Shown piece after piece: positions 7,572 through 15,673 of a DNA stretch of 64,000 nucleotides (position 1 is the first letter of the stretch; every line of letters begins with the position of its first letter). The notes under the pieces were generated by a model. That model ran no database searches, had not been told where the DNA came from, and worked only from the letters and a program-made list of their open reading frames with translations. The translations under genes and the position numbers were made by a program. The DNA is from Longispora sp040681875 (GTDB lineage: Bacteria; Actinomycetota; Actinomycetes; Mycobacteriales; Micromonosporaceae): positions 1 through 64,000 of the forward strand of contig NZ_JBFAZP010000016.1 in assembly GCF_040681875.1 (NCBI RefSeq), written 5' to 3'.

Positions 7572-7608
7572 TTGACGGGTTGACGAAGTTGACGGGTTGA
7601 CGGATAGT
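7572..7608 (+). promoter_or_regulatory. Leaderless promoter covered by four direct repeats
   Basis: Four copies of GTTGACG spaced 8-9 nt (TTGACG at 7572, 7580, 7589, 7597) run up to the antitoxin start. Taking TTGACG at 7580-7585 as -35 and a 17-nt spacer puts GATAGT (7603-7608) at -10. Transcription would then begin at or next to the ATG at 7615, so the message is probably leaderless. The repeats are the likely operator for autoregulation by the antitoxin. Confidence 0.6.
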
Positions 7609-7614
7609 CGGGGT

Positions 7615-8184
7615 ATGACCAAGTTCGCAGACCAGATCGTTGAGCACTTCGCCCGAGCGATGCAGGACCTCCCCCGGGCCGTGCTGGAGGCATGTGACAC
7701 CGTCGAGGCGCTCGACGATGACGTTCTTCGCGCGTGCGCGCGTGAGGCGGCCAAAGCCGCCGTGGCTCCCATCATCTGGGGCAAGGCCGTTGGTGAGCGG
7801 TTCACCACCGCCGAGGCTGTCACGATTTTGAATGTCTCTCGCCAATCGCTCAATAAGAAGGTTGCCCAGGGAGCATTGCTCGGCATTCCGGGGCGAGGTA
7901 CGACGTACTACCCTCGGTGGCAGTTCGATGAGGCTCATCAGCGAGTCCGGCCTGTAGTACGCGACATCGTAAAGATCTTCACTCATGGCGGGACGGCCGA
8001 CCCGTTCACGATTGCGGCATGGGCCACGACTCCTCAGGTTAATGGGCTCGGCGGAAAAACACCTGCGAAATGGATCGTCGACGGCGGAGACGTGAGGCAA
8101 GTAATCCAGGCCGCCCGCGACAGGGCCGAAAAAACCACCCCGGTCGCGGAGGTTCCGGACAGGACTACAGTCGGGGCGCGTTGA
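7615..8184 (+). CDS. Xre/ParS-type antitoxin
   Basis: 189 aa. Residues 62-105 (FTTAEAVTILNVSRQSLNKKVAQGALLGI, then GTTYYPRWQFD) form an excisionase-like helix-turn-helix. The C-terminal half (IAAWATTPQVNGLGGKTPAKWIVDGGDVRQVIQAARDRA) fits the Xre-MbcA-ParS toxin-binding domain. It precedes a RES-domain gene, the standard order of RES-Xre toxin-antitoxin modules. The antitoxin should neutralise the toxin and repress its own promoter. A TTG 18 bases earlier is possible but the leaderless ATG fits the promoter better. This pair is the only plus-strand unit in the left block. Confidence 0.8.
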   Translation: MTKFADQIVEHFARAMQDLPRAVLEACDTVEALDDDVLRACAREAAKAAVAPIIWGKAVGERFTTAEAVTILNVSRQSLNKKVAQGALLGIPGRGTTYYPRWQFDEAHQRVRPVVRDIVKIFTHGGTADPFTIAAWATTPQVNGLGGKTPAKWIVDGGDVRQVIQAARDRAEKTTPVAEVPDRTTVGAR

Positions 8185-8298
8185 CGGCCAACTTCAAGCC
8201 TGAGCTCCTTGAAAGATCCTCCGAGCTGGTCGGTGATGTGGTGAGCTGTGCTTATACGCGTGGCCACCGACCACTCCCAGGGTTTAGGAGGTCGCCCC

Positions 8299-8970
8299 AT
8301 GAGACCAGTGCGTCAGCCCCCAGACAATGCATCCATGAGGAATTTTCCTCAGCCGGCGGGAGCCGCCTGGGACCCTGGCGATCCGAGTGAGGATACTGAA
8401 CTATTCAGAATCCATCCGGACGGGTACACGGCACTCTTCTTCGGAGGTCCAAAATGGAACAGTCGCTTCTCCCCGCCTGACCATGACGACAACTTCGGAA
8501 CGTGCCACCTCGGGTACACCGATGAAGCCGCATTCCTTGAGAAGTTCTGCAGGGTGGATAGCCCTGATGGCCTCGATGGAATACCTCTCATCACAACAAC
8601 TGCAATCGCAAACCATAGAATTAGCAAAGTGAAGCCGACTCGCCGCCTCAAGGTCGCCGGCTGCGCGGCCCCGAAAGCGACTGGGCCCCCTTACTACATC
8701 AACAATGACTTCTTCGCCGGCTATGACTACAGGCAAACCAGGGCGTGGGGAAAGGCCCTCTGGCAGGCAGATTTTGAGGGCGTGCAATACCGGTGTCATC
8801 AAGGGTCAGGCGTGAACTATGCGCTGGCGGTCTTCGGAGATCCGGCCGACACCACCACGACTGATGTTCTTGAGGCAGCTGAAGAGGAAGAGCTCTCCGA
8901 TGATCTCATCAATCGTATGGAGAACGTCTATAACCTTCCAATCTGGCAGCCGCCGAGCTTTGTGTGCTAA
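8299..8970 (+). CDS. RES-domain toxin (NAD+ phosphorylase-like)
   Basis: 223 aa. The RES fold is recognisable: LFRIHPDGYTALFFGGPKWNSRFSPP with conserved Arg and GxxRF-type segment, NFGTCHLGYTDEAAFLEKF with the conserved Tyr-less but acidic helix, and a C-terminal GVNYALAVFGDP strand. RES toxins of RES-Xre modules degrade NAD+. The start at 8299 has TAGGAGG seven bases upstream. It lies 114 nt behind the antitoxin. Whether it is active needs its catalytic Arg/Glu checked against a family alignment. Confidence 0.75.
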   Translation: MRPVRQPPDNASMRNFPQPAGAAWDPGDPSEDTELFRIHPDGYTALFFGGPKWNSRFSPPDHDDNFGTCHLGYTDEAAFLEKFCRVDSPDGLDGIPLITTTAIANHRISKVKPTRRLKVAGCAAPKATGPPYYINNDFFAGYDYRQTRAWGKALWQADFEGVQYRCHQGSGVNYALAVFGDPADTTTTDVLEAAEEEELSDDLINRMENVYNLPIWQPPSFVC

Positions 8971-9010
8971 TTAGGGCGCGCGCATGGGTAACCAACTAAT
9001 CCTAAAATGG

Positions 9011-9751
9011 TCAGTCGCGGGGGCCCATGTCGGCGGCGAAGTCGAGCAGGTCACCGCGCCGGTATAGCATTTGGCCGTCAACGGAGCGGGCCAGCGCGCG
9101 GACCGCATCGGGTAGGTACCGGGCGGCCGAGTAGCCCAGCACGGCGGCGGCCTTGGCGCCCGACAGCAGGTCCTCGGGAGCGCCGTCGTAGAGCACCGGG
9201 CCGGACTCGGGCGTGCCGACGGGCCGCCCGCCGCCGGCGGCGATCAGCTGGCGGGCCCCGGCGATCCGCAGGGCCGTGGACCGCTTCCACTTCCGGCGGA
9301 CCTTGCCGCCCGCCAGCTCGGTGACCTCGTCGACGTTGGCCAGCAGGTCCGCCCAGACGCCACGGTCGGTGGACTGCCGCAGAGAATTGCCCGTCTTGTA
9401 CCCAAAGACCTTCGCGACACCGGTGGTGGTGAGCAGTTCATCCGGGTCGCCGGTCGCGTCGACGGCGGTCAGCTGGGTGGCGCGCTGCGCCTCGTAGTCC
9501 TTCACCCAAGCGTCGACCTCGTCGCCGTCCCAGGTGCCGGTGCCCGGGATCCGCTCGGGGAAGCCGGTGGTGGCGCGGTTGGCGTACCACTTGTCGATGG
9601 TCGGCAGGGACTTGCCGGCGACGCGGGCGGCGCCGGCGCGGTCGACCGGGCCGATTGGGGAGGTGGAGGCCATCTTCTGATTCTGCCTGACCCGCGGGCG
9701 GGTGGGGCCGCGGGCGTGTCCGCGCGGACCGCGGGTCATCGGGTGGCGCAT
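9011..9751 (-). CDS. Putative tandem-HTH DNA-binding protein, 246 aa
   Basis: Three consecutive helix-turn-helix-like units can be read: VDRAGAARVAGKSLPTIDKWYANR (about 35-60), PDELLTTTGVAKVFGYKTGNSLRQ (about 105-130) and PEDLLSGAKAAAVLGYSAARYLPDAVRAL (about 200-228), each followed by a short wing. The KVRRKWKRS linker and GGGRPVG are shared with 3629-4159, its shorter paralog. The start at 9751 has AAGGAG upstream; an internal ATG 26 codons later is the alternative. It may be a plasmid regulator or an Xis/Alp-like protein. Confidence 0.65.
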   Translation of the reverse strand: MRHPMTRGPRGHARGPTRPRVRQNQKMASTSPIGPVDRAGAARVAGKSLPTIDKWYANRATTGFPERIPGTGTWDGDEVDAWVKDYEAQRATQLTAVDATGDPDELLTTTGVAKVFGYKTGNSLRQSTDRGVWADLLANVDEVTELAGGKVRRKWKRSTALRIAGARQLIAAGGGRPVGTPESGPVLYDGAPEDLLSGAKAAAVLGYSAARYLPDAVRALARSVDGQMLYRRGDLLDFAADMGPRD

Positions 9752-9867
9752 GTCCTGCTCCTTGAGTTGAGGCGGCGGGCCGCCGCCGGTTATCGTGGTG
9801 GTACATCAGACGGACTCCGTTTGGTGTGGCGAGGCGGCCGGGGCATGCCACTGCTCTTCGGAGTTGC
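9752..9867 (-). promoter_or_regulatory. Divergent pseudoknot leader, copy 8 (no promoter)
   Basis: CGCCACACC (9824-9832) and a small GCA-GTGGCA-TGC hairpin (9844-9855) are present, so the TGGC/GCCA partners are kept, but there is no TAGAAT or TAATAT -10 nearby. Between the motif and the 9751 start lies about 70 nt with a second GGCGGCGG/CCGCCGCC hairpin. This copy is degenerate compared with the others. Confidence 0.5.
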
Positions 9868-9887
9868 GTCACCCGCAAGGGTGACGG
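9868..9887 (-). terminator. Terminator-like hairpin with GCAA tetraloop
   Basis: 8-bp stem CGTCACCC/GGGTGACG closed by a GCAA loop, 19 nt after the stop at 9906 and ahead of leader copy 8. Confidence 0.5.
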
Positions 9888-9905
9888 CTCCGGCCGCTGC
9901 CACGC

Positions 9906-11066
9906 TCAGCGCGCGTGATGGCGCTGCCACGCCTCCTCGAACCCCGCGGGCACCTTCGTGTTCACCGTGGCTGGGGCCACCACCAAGAATCGTTCGACCG
10001 ACGGGTACGGCGCCTCGTGCCGGCGCACCCAGGCGCGGGTGATTCCGTGCTCGTCAACCCCGACGTCCAGGTTGTGCCGGCGGCAGCTGCGGCGCAGTAG
10101 CGCCTCGAGTTCCGTCCGGCCGCCGGTCCGCAGTCGGCGAACCGACCGGCGTGGAGGACCCTTGCGGGCCGGGTCGGCCCGCCCGAGTTCCTTGACGTGG
10201 CGGGCCGGGAAGATCCGCCGCACATCGACCAGCACGTGCTCGGTGTGCGCGACGACCTCCCCGGCCATCGCCAGCACGTGCTCCAGATCGTGCTCACGGG
10301 CCAGCTGCGCCGCCCCGACCGTCTTGCCGAGCAACGCCCTGGGGTTGAGAGCCAGAGCCGCGTACTCAACCAGCACCGCTTCGGCCCCGGCGGTCGGCTC
10401 GGCCGACCAGCGATCGACCAGGTCGGCCCGCCCGGCTCGAGACCCTAGCTGATAAGGACAAAAGGTACAGCAAGATCGAGGCCAATCAATGTCGAAGGTG
10501 TCGCGCAAGTAGGTCAGGGCGTCCGAGCGCCGCCAGTTCCAGACCTGCAACGGGTACAGCCCGGTCCGGAGGGGCCCGCCCAGTCCGCGATCGCGGTCGG
10601 AGCGGCGCTCCTCCCCGATCGCGTAACCCATCGCGTGCTCGTACGGCGCGCCGGCGGTGAAGCCGTCGATGTACGGCTGGAGGGCCTCGGCCTTGGCGTG
10701 CAAGGAGCACAACCTGGCGCCGACCACTGACGGCACCGTGCCGGATGCCGACAGCTCGTCGATCAGCGCCCACGGACCGCGCCGGACCAGCTCCGTCGGC
10801 CGGCGCGAGTCTGCCATCACGACGTGCCCACCGGCCTGCGAGGCGCGCGCGACCTGCGTCCAGCGCACCCCATGGCGGGCCAGCAGAGGCGCGGCGAAGC
10901 GGCGCACTGCCGCGTGGGTCGAGCGGTACTCGCTGCCAGTGAGGGCCGTGCACACCCGAAGCGCCGACAGCGGGAAGTCCCGCGAATCCGGCTCGAGCAG
11001 CCACCTGACCAGCATGGCCGTCGACTCGACCCCGCAGCCCCAACTGGCGACCACCCTTGTGCTCAT
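9906..11066 (-). CDS. PP-loop ATPase / PAPS-reductase-like protein
   Basis: 386 aa. The N-terminus SWGCGVESTAMLVRWLLEP (about 8-26) is a PP-loop variant (SxGxxS/T) of the adenine-nucleotide alpha-hydrolase fold. Cys motifs RLCSLHAK (about 118) and SCCTFCPYQLG (about 180) resemble those of PAPS-reductase-like enzymes, where they handle sulfur or an Fe-S cluster. The C-terminal 150 aa are basic and unassigned. The ATG at 11066 overlaps the stop of 11063-11626. The reaction is not known; base or tRNA thiolation or a DNA-modification role are possibilities. Confidence 0.7.
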   Translation of the reverse strand: MSTRVVASWGCGVESTAMLVRWLLEPDSRDFPLSALRVCTALTGSEYRSTHAAVRRFAAPLLARHGVRWTQVARASQAGGHVVMADSRRPTELVRRGPWALIDELSASGTVPSVVGARLCSLHAKAEALQPYIDGFTAGAPYEHAMGYAIGEERRSDRDRGLGGPLRTGLYPLQVWNWRRSDALTYLRDTFDIDWPRSCCTFCPYQLGSRAGRADLVDRWSAEPTAGAEAVLVEYAALALNPRALLGKTVGAAQLAREHDLEHVLAMAGEVVAHTEHVLVDVRRIFPARHVKELGRADPARKGPPRRSVRRLRTGGRTELEALLRRSCRRHNLDVGVDEHGITRAWVRRHEAPYPSVERFLVVAPATVNTKVPAGFEEAWQRHHAR

Positions 11067-11626
11067 TGGTGACCGTCCGGCATCGGGCACAGCGGGCAGC
11101 CCAGGGTACGTGCGCGGCACGATCCGGGTGCCGGCGTCGCGCGCTGGCAGGTGGGTCCGCATTCGGGGTGTGCGCAGTGCGGGCCCCAGGGGAAGTCCGC
11201 GGTGGGATGCCCGGAGGCGGCCAGTAGGTCCCGGCCGTGGACGATCATCCACACCTGAAGGAGCTCGTGCCGTGGGTTGTCCGTCGAGGTGGGCCAGGCG
11301 CGCCACCACGAGGGGCGCAGCCCGGTGACGGCGACCTGCTCGAGGTGCTCGGGCTCGGAGGCGTCTGCGGGCCAGTGCTCCAGGAGCCACAGGGGCGCGC
11401 CGAGCGCGTTGCGCAGCGTGTGCCAGATCTCGGCGATCGAGTTGGTGATGCTGGCGCCGATGCCGGAGTCGGTTACCAGCGCCAGGTGGCCGGGCGACGG
11501 CGTGGTGGTCTGCCAGATCCGTAACCGCGCCAGGCCGCTGCCGGCGGCGCACGGCGACGGGTACTCCCAGGCGATCTGGTCGAGCAGCAGCCGGCCGGGG
11601 ACGGGAAGGACGGGTGGAGTGGTCAT
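11063..11626 (-). CDS. Hypothetical protein, 187 aa
   Basis: Unrecognised. Central region SIAEIWHTLRNALGAPLWLLEHWP is followed by a WWRAWP and HELLQVWMIVHGRDLL segment. The C-terminus is Cys/His-rich (HCAHPECGPTCQRATP and GCPLCPMPDGHQ). It is coupled by ATGA overlap to the PP-loop gene, so the two products probably act together. GAGGAA precedes the start at 11626. Confidence 0.65.
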   Translation of the reverse strand: MTTPPVLPVPGRLLLDQIAWEYPSPCAAGSGLARLRIWQTTTPSPGHLALVTDSGIGASITNSIAEIWHTLRNALGAPLWLLEHWPADASEPEHLEQVAVTGLRPSWWRAWPTSTDNPRHELLQVWMIVHGRDLLAASGHPTADFPWGPHCAHPECGPTCQRATPAPGSCRARTLGCPLCPMPDGHQ

Positions 11627-11664
11627 GGTGTTCCTCGGGAAGGGGCCTGCGGGCCGGTGAAGGC

Positions 11665-11686
11665 GGCGCGCCCAACCGGGCGCGCC
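11665..11686 (-). terminator. Terminator-like hairpin
   Basis: Perfect 9-bp stem GGCGCGCCC/GGGCGCGCC with AACC loop, 11 nt past the stop at 11697. Confidence 0.6.
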
Positions 11687-11696
11687 ACGGTGGTTC

Positions 11697-12965
11697 TCAG
11701 CGCTCGGGGGCGTCGACCGGGCGCACCCTGTCGAGGACGCGCACGGCGCTGTGGGGGTTGATCGGGGCGTCTTCGGGCCCGAGCCAGTAGCCGGCGACCG
11801 CCTGCCAGCGCCGCTCGCTGTGCTTCTCACCGTGGGCCACCCAGCGGTAGCGCCCGGACACCCAGGTCTTGAACTTCCAGTCCAGGCCGGTGCCTGTGCC
11901 CGACGACTTGGTGGGCTGCCGCGCCGGTCGCGGGCGCACCCGCAGGAGCCGGACCTGCGGCACGGCCTGGCCGCGACGGCGGTAGGTGCGTTCGAGGGCG
12001 GGATCGGGTTTCAGGGGCACGGACTCTGCGGCCTGGCAGGCGACGGCGATCCAGACGGCTGCCAGCAGGCAGCGCAGCGGGTCGTCGGTCACCGGCTGCC
12101 CGGGGCGGATGTGGGTGACCGCGCTCGGTGCGAGCCACCCGACCTGTTCGCGCAGATGCTGCAAGTCCGGCCCGGCCAGGCCGGAGCCGACGGTGTGGTA
12201 GCTGGCCACCTGCCAGCCGCCGTCGTGCACCGTCCAGGACAGCGCGGTGTCGTGCCCGTTCGGCTCGGCCCACGCGAGCAACCCGGCGTCGGAGGGGGCG
12301 TCCTCCCAGCGCACGGTCAGCTCGGCCGGGGTGGCCTGGGCGAGTTCGCGCGCCCAGACGCTGGCCTGCGCGTTCGCCCAGGTCAGCGTCGAGCGGTCCA
12401 GTCCGTCGGCGAGCGCGGACCGGCTACTGCGGTCGGGCAGCCCGGCGATTAGGTCCGCACCCCGCAGGAGTGCGGCGAGCCGGTCGCGGACCTTGGGCAG
12501 GGTGCGGGCCGGCAGCGGCGTGGGCGTCCAGTCCGTCGAGCAGATCAACGCGCGGGCCGGCCGGAGGTCGTCCAGGATGGCCCGGTGCAGGGCCTCGGCC
12601 GCCGGGTGCGCCCTGCGGCCCGCCCTGGCCACGCGGGCCAGACCGTCCACGTCGCGGGCGTCGATCCGGGGCGCGCAGGCCGCGCAGGCTCGGAAGATGG
12701 TGCCGTAGTGGTCCAGCTCGTTGACCGCCCCGCCGACCTTAAGTGTGGAGACCGGTCCGGCGGTGGTGTACGCGAACGTCAACAGGTGGGTGGTTCCGCA
12801 GAAGTCGCACAGTCGGCGCGGCCGGTCGATGGTGCTGGCGGGGACCGGGTCGGCTGGGTGGTCGGCTGCGGCGGCATGCGCGTAGCGGGTGGAGCCTGCG
12901 GCGGTGACGGTGTTGAGGATGTCGAGGCAGGTCCGGCAGGCCATGGTCGGCGCGTTCGCTCCCAC
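11697..12965 (-). CDS. Hypothetical plasmid-type protein, 422 aa
   Basis: N-terminal Cys pairs (CRTCLDIL, LCDFCGTTH, CAACAPRI) suggest a zinc ribbon. The C-terminus RYRWVAHGEKHSERRWQAVAGYWLGPEDAPINPHSAVRVLDR resembles a tail I associate with uncharacterised proteins of actinomycete plasmids (a GHWR...GPEDAP-type motif). No enzymatic motif is seen. It follows 12968-13501 by two bases and is probably co-transcribed from leader copy 9. Confidence 0.7.
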   Translation of the reverse strand: MGANAPTMACRTCLDILNTVTAAGSTRYAHAAAADHPADPVPASTIDRPRRLCDFCGTTHLLTFAYTTAGPVSTLKVGGAVNELDHYGTIFRACAACAPRIDARDVDGLARVARAGRRAHPAAEALHRAILDDLRPARALICSTDWTPTPLPARTLPKVRDRLAALLRGADLIAGLPDRSSRSALADGLDRSTLTWANAQASVWARELAQATPAELTVRWEDAPSDAGLLAWAEPNGHDTALSWTVHDGGWQVASYHTVGSGLAGPDLQHLREQVGWLAPSAVTHIRPGQPVTDDPLRCLLAAVWIAVACQAAESVPLKPDPALERTYRRRGQAVPQVRLLRVRPRPARQPTKSSGTGTGLDWKFKTWVSGRYRWVAHGEKHSERRWQAVAGYWLGPEDAPINPHSAVRVLDRVRPVDAPER

Positions 12966-12967
12966 GG

Positions 12968-13501
12968 TCAGGCCGCCTGGAGGAAGGCGGCGGGGGCGGC
13001 GGCCGGCAGCACGGCGCGCAGGCCGTCAACCGCGCGTCTGACGGTGGCGATGACGTCGAGCGCGGTCTGCCTGGGCTCCCAGTCCGCCGGCCAGGCTGGC
13101 GCGGGAAACGACAGCGGATGCCCGAGGCAGGCCAGCAGCAGCGCGGCGGAGTGGTGAGCGCCGAACACGACAATGTCGCGTGGGCCGGCGTCCGGGTGGT
13201 GCGCCAGCGCCACGGCCGCGCCGAGTGCGCAGGCGCGGCAGGCCCGATAGTCCAGGACCGCGACCTTGTGCCGCTCGACCCGCACGGGCAGACAGTCCGG
13301 CTGGTCGAGTGCTTCGGCCCAGAAGGCGAAGTCGAGCGCGGTCAGGTGGTCACTGAGGGCGTGCGTGGCCGTGGTGACGCCGAGCGCCTGCGGGCCGGTG
13401 TGCGGCTGGCGGCGGGAGGTGGCCCAGGCGGCCGGGACGGCCAGGCGGCGGGGGCGGCGGGCGAGACGGACGAAGGCGTCCAATGGATCGGTGCACAGCA
13501 C
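12968..13501 (-). CDS. Hypothetical protein, 177 aa
   Basis: Unrecognised. Ala/Leu-rich helical protein with a CRACALGAAVALAHHPDAGPRDIVVFGAHHSAALLLACLGHP centre. GTG start at 13501 with AGGAG six bases upstream in leader copy 9. First gene of a two-gene operon with 11697-12965. Confidence 0.6.
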   Translation of the reverse strand: MLCTDPLDAFVRLARRPRRLAVPAAWATSRRQPHTGPQALGVTTATHALSDHLTALDFAFWAEALDQPDCLPVRVERHKVAVLDYRACRACALGAAVALAHHPDAGPRDIVVFGAHHSAALLLACLGHPLSFPAPAWPADWEPRQTALDVIATVRRAVDGLRAVLPAAAPAAFLQAA

Positions 13502-13597
13502 GGTGAACTCCTGGAGGTGTCGGTGTGGCGGATGTCCGGAGGAGTGCCAGCTCCAACCAGATGCTTATAATATTACCTGAATATAGATTGGATGCAA
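13502..13597 (-). promoter_or_regulatory. Promoter plus pseudoknot leader, copy 9
   Basis: -10 TAATAT (13570-13575), -35 TTGCAT (13592-13597) with a 16-nt spacer. Hairpin GGAG-CTGGCA-CTCC (13541-13554), the weakest stem with a promoter; loop first base is C, TGGC kept. CGCCACACC at 13522-13530, 10 nt after the stem. Confidence 0.72.
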
Positions 13598-13603
13598 CCT
13601 GTT

Positions 13604-13635
13604 TCCGGGGGCGGGGCGTGTGCCCCGCCCCCGGA
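13604..13635 (-). terminator. Terminator-like hairpin
   Basis: Perfect 13-bp stem (13604-13616 with 13623-13635, 6-nt loop) directly after the stop of the ParB-like gene. Confidence 0.75.
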
Positions 13636-13638
13636 CGG

Positions 13639-15570
13639 TCAGGCGGCCCTGGCCAGCTCCCCGTTCAGGCTCGGGCAGACGGCGAAGTCGACGCAGCCGG
13701 GCGTGCAGCCACAGCCGGAATCGGCGGCGGGCAGCAGGGCGACGGTGGCGAGCACCTCGCCAAGCTCGTCCTCGCCGGACCGCTGGCCGGCGGGGTCGGA
13801 CACGATCGCGGTGATGACCCGCTCGGCGGTGTCCTCGTCCGGCGCCGGCTGGTCGCCGGGCGCGTCACCGTGCTCGGGCTCGGTGGCCGGCGTCGGTTGG
13901 CCGCCATTCTCCGGCGCGGTGCCGGCGTCCCCGCTTCCGGACTCGGTCGCCGGGGCCAGGTCGGTGGCCTCGGCGGGCTGGACCGTGTCGAGCGCAGGGC
14001 GGGCCGGGTCGGTGCCGGTGTAGGCGACGCCGTCGAGCACCGCCTGCTCGATGGGGGCCGGCGCGTACGGCGGGGCGTCGGGGCCCATGTCCAGCTCGGT
14101 CATGAGCCGCAGGTAGGCGGCGGCCTGCGCTCGGGGGCACTTGGTCTCCCGGCCGAGGTCGTCGGTGCGCCAGGTGCGATTGTCGATACTGGCCTCGTAG
14201 GCGGCGGCGACCACCAGAAGCTGCATCACCTGCTGGGCCTTGGGGGCTCTGGCGGCGATCTTGGCCTGGACCTTGTCGCGCCAGGCGTCCCTGCCCATGC
14301 CGAGCATGCTGCCGAGCAGCTCCCACTTGGGCTGGGAGGCCCAGTTGACCATGGCCTGCGGCAGTTCGGCCAGGGTGGAGGTGATGAACGCGGCGGCGGG
14401 CGATGGCGCGGAGTGCTGGCCCGCGAACCGGGTCCAGAACGCTATCCGTGCCGCCCGTGCCGCCGTCCAGTCCTTGTTCGCCTGGATCACGAGTTTCTGC
14501 GGGTGCCGGCCGGGCGGCGTGAAGGTGGCGCGATCGGACGTGGTCGCCGTCGCGGTTCCGGTCATCGCCCGGGGGACCGAGGTTGAGGTCGGGGCGGCCT
14601 GGATCGGGTAGTGCCCGTGGGTCTCGGGGTCCGCGCACAGGTAGGTGACCGTGGCCTCCTCCCAACTCTGCCAGGTTGCCAGGTGGCCGGGGCAGGTGGC
14701 GTGATCGTCGGCGGCGATCGGCACGTGCCCGCCCTCCTCGGCGGTCAGATCCTCCAGCCACTCGGCCACCAGAGGCAGCGAGTCGCAGAAGATCACGCCC
14801 TGCTCGGTGAGCCGGCCGTGCACCTCCTTGCGGGCCTGGTCGAGCCGGGCGTCCTCGGCCCGCCGCTGGTGCTCCAGAGCCAGCGCGTAGTCAAACCGGC
14901 CGGCGTGCGCCTCCGCGCTCACCCGCTCGACCGCTTCGAGGTCACTGCCCAAGCCGTGCAGTTCGGCCAGTTGCAGCAGGTTGAACTCGTAGCCGGCGTC
15001 GTAGACCTTCTCCCGCACCTCGTCGGGCATCTGGGCGACGGCGAGTGCCGCCTTCACCTTCTCGGTGCCCAGCCCGCTGGACTTGCGGATCTTCGTGACC
15101 GACATGCCGGCCTGGGAGGCGCTGAAAAGAGCGTCGGCCTGCTCGAACTGGTCGAGCGGGATCACGTCGCTGCCGGCGGTGTACATGTCCATGAAGTCCT
15201 CGCCGGGCTGGCCGGGCGGGATCATCAGGCAAGGCACCTTCTCCCTGCCGACCTTCACCGCCCCGCCGAGCCTCCGGTGACCGTCGCGGACCTCCAGCCG
15301 CCCGTCCGGGTGACGGGTGACCAGCAGCGGGAACCGCACGCCCCGGTTCTTGATCGAGGACAGGAATTTGCGGCCGAGCCGCAGGTCCCGGCGCACGTTC
15401 CCCGTGTGTTCGACCAGGACGGAGACCTCGACCCAACCAACGGACCACTCGGGGATGTCCTCCACGGCGACGTCGGTCGGGATCACGGACAGGTCGACGG
15501 CGAGGGCCGCGGGGGACGCGGTGTCGGGCTGGTCGAGTTCGGCAGGGGTGCCGAGTACGGCGGTGCTCAT
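13639..15570 (-). CDS. ParB/Spo0J-like partition or nuclease-domain protein, 643 aa
   Basis: The N-terminal 90-180 region carries the ParB/sulfiredoxin-type domain (VEVSVLVEHTGNVRRDL, then VRFPLLVTRHPDGRLEVRDGHRRLGGAVKVG with the conserved GHRR box). It is followed by a KorB/ParB helix-turn-helix (DALFSASQAGMSVTKIRKSSGLGTEKVKAAL, about 165-195). The remaining 400 aa are unassigned and end in a Thr/Pro/Ala-rich segment and a Cys-rich tail (GCGCTPGCVDFAVC). Such long ParB-like proteins are standard on actinomycete plasmids and ICEs. No ParA is visible. It is second gene of an operon with the SSB-like gene, with leader copy 10 in front but no own promoter. Confidence 0.8.
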   Translation of the reverse strand: MSTAVLGTPAELDQPDTASPAALAVDLSVIPTDVAVEDIPEWSVGWVEVSVLVEHTGNVRRDLRLGRKFLSSIKNRGVRFPLLVTRHPDGRLEVRDGHRRLGGAVKVGREKVPCLMIPPGQPGEDFMDMYTAGSDVIPLDQFEQADALFSASQAGMSVTKIRKSSGLGTEKVKAALAVAQMPDEVREKVYDAGYEFNLLQLAELHGLGSDLEAVERVSAEAHAGRFDYALALEHQRRAEDARLDQARKEVHGRLTEQGVIFCDSLPLVAEWLEDLTAEEGGHVPIAADDHATCPGHLATWQSWEEATVTYLCADPETHGHYPIQAAPTSTSVPRAMTGTATATTSDRATFTPPGRHPQKLVIQANKDWTAARAARIAFWTRFAGQHSAPSPAAAFITSTLAELPQAMVNWASQPKWELLGSMLGMGRDAWRDKVQAKIAARAPKAQQVMQLLVVAAAYEASIDNRTWRTDDLGRETKCPRAQAAAYLRLMTELDMGPDAPPYAPAPIEQAVLDGVAYTGTDPARPALDTVQPAEATDLAPATESGSGDAGTAPENGGQPTPATEPEHGDAPGDQPAPDEDTAERVITAIVSDPAGQRSGEDELGEVLATVALLPAADSGCGCTPGCVDFAVCPSLNGELARAA

Positions 15571-15640
15571 CAGGATCTCCTCTGTGGATGGTGTGGCGGT
15601 GGTCGCCGCGCGCCAGGTGCCAACCCGGCGCGCGGCGGTT
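15571..15640 (-). promoter_or_regulatory. Pseudoknot leader without promoter, copy 10
   Basis: Hairpin at 15605-15636: a 13-bp stem (GCCGCGCGCCGGG with CCTGGCGCGCGGC, one G-U) around loop TTGGCA (15618-15623). CGCCACACC is at 15590-15598 and GAGGAG precedes the start at 15570. No -10 or -35 is seen in the 103-nt intergenic gap. The element therefore works on a read-through mRNA from 16143. Confidence 0.85.
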
Positions 15641-15673
15641 CGTGCATGTTCCCGGCGGTCGCCGGAGGGTGTG

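Noticed and set aside
7572..7602. GTTGACG repeats as replication iterons
   Set aside because: No replication protein is near, and the repeats coincide with a promoter of an autoregulated toxin-antitoxin unit; operator is simpler.
9438..9878. Alternative ORF starting in leader copy 8 (ATG at 9806)
   Set aside because: Overlaps the 9011-9751 gene out of frame and is Arg/Pro/His-rich; the gene at 9751 has the better ribosome site.
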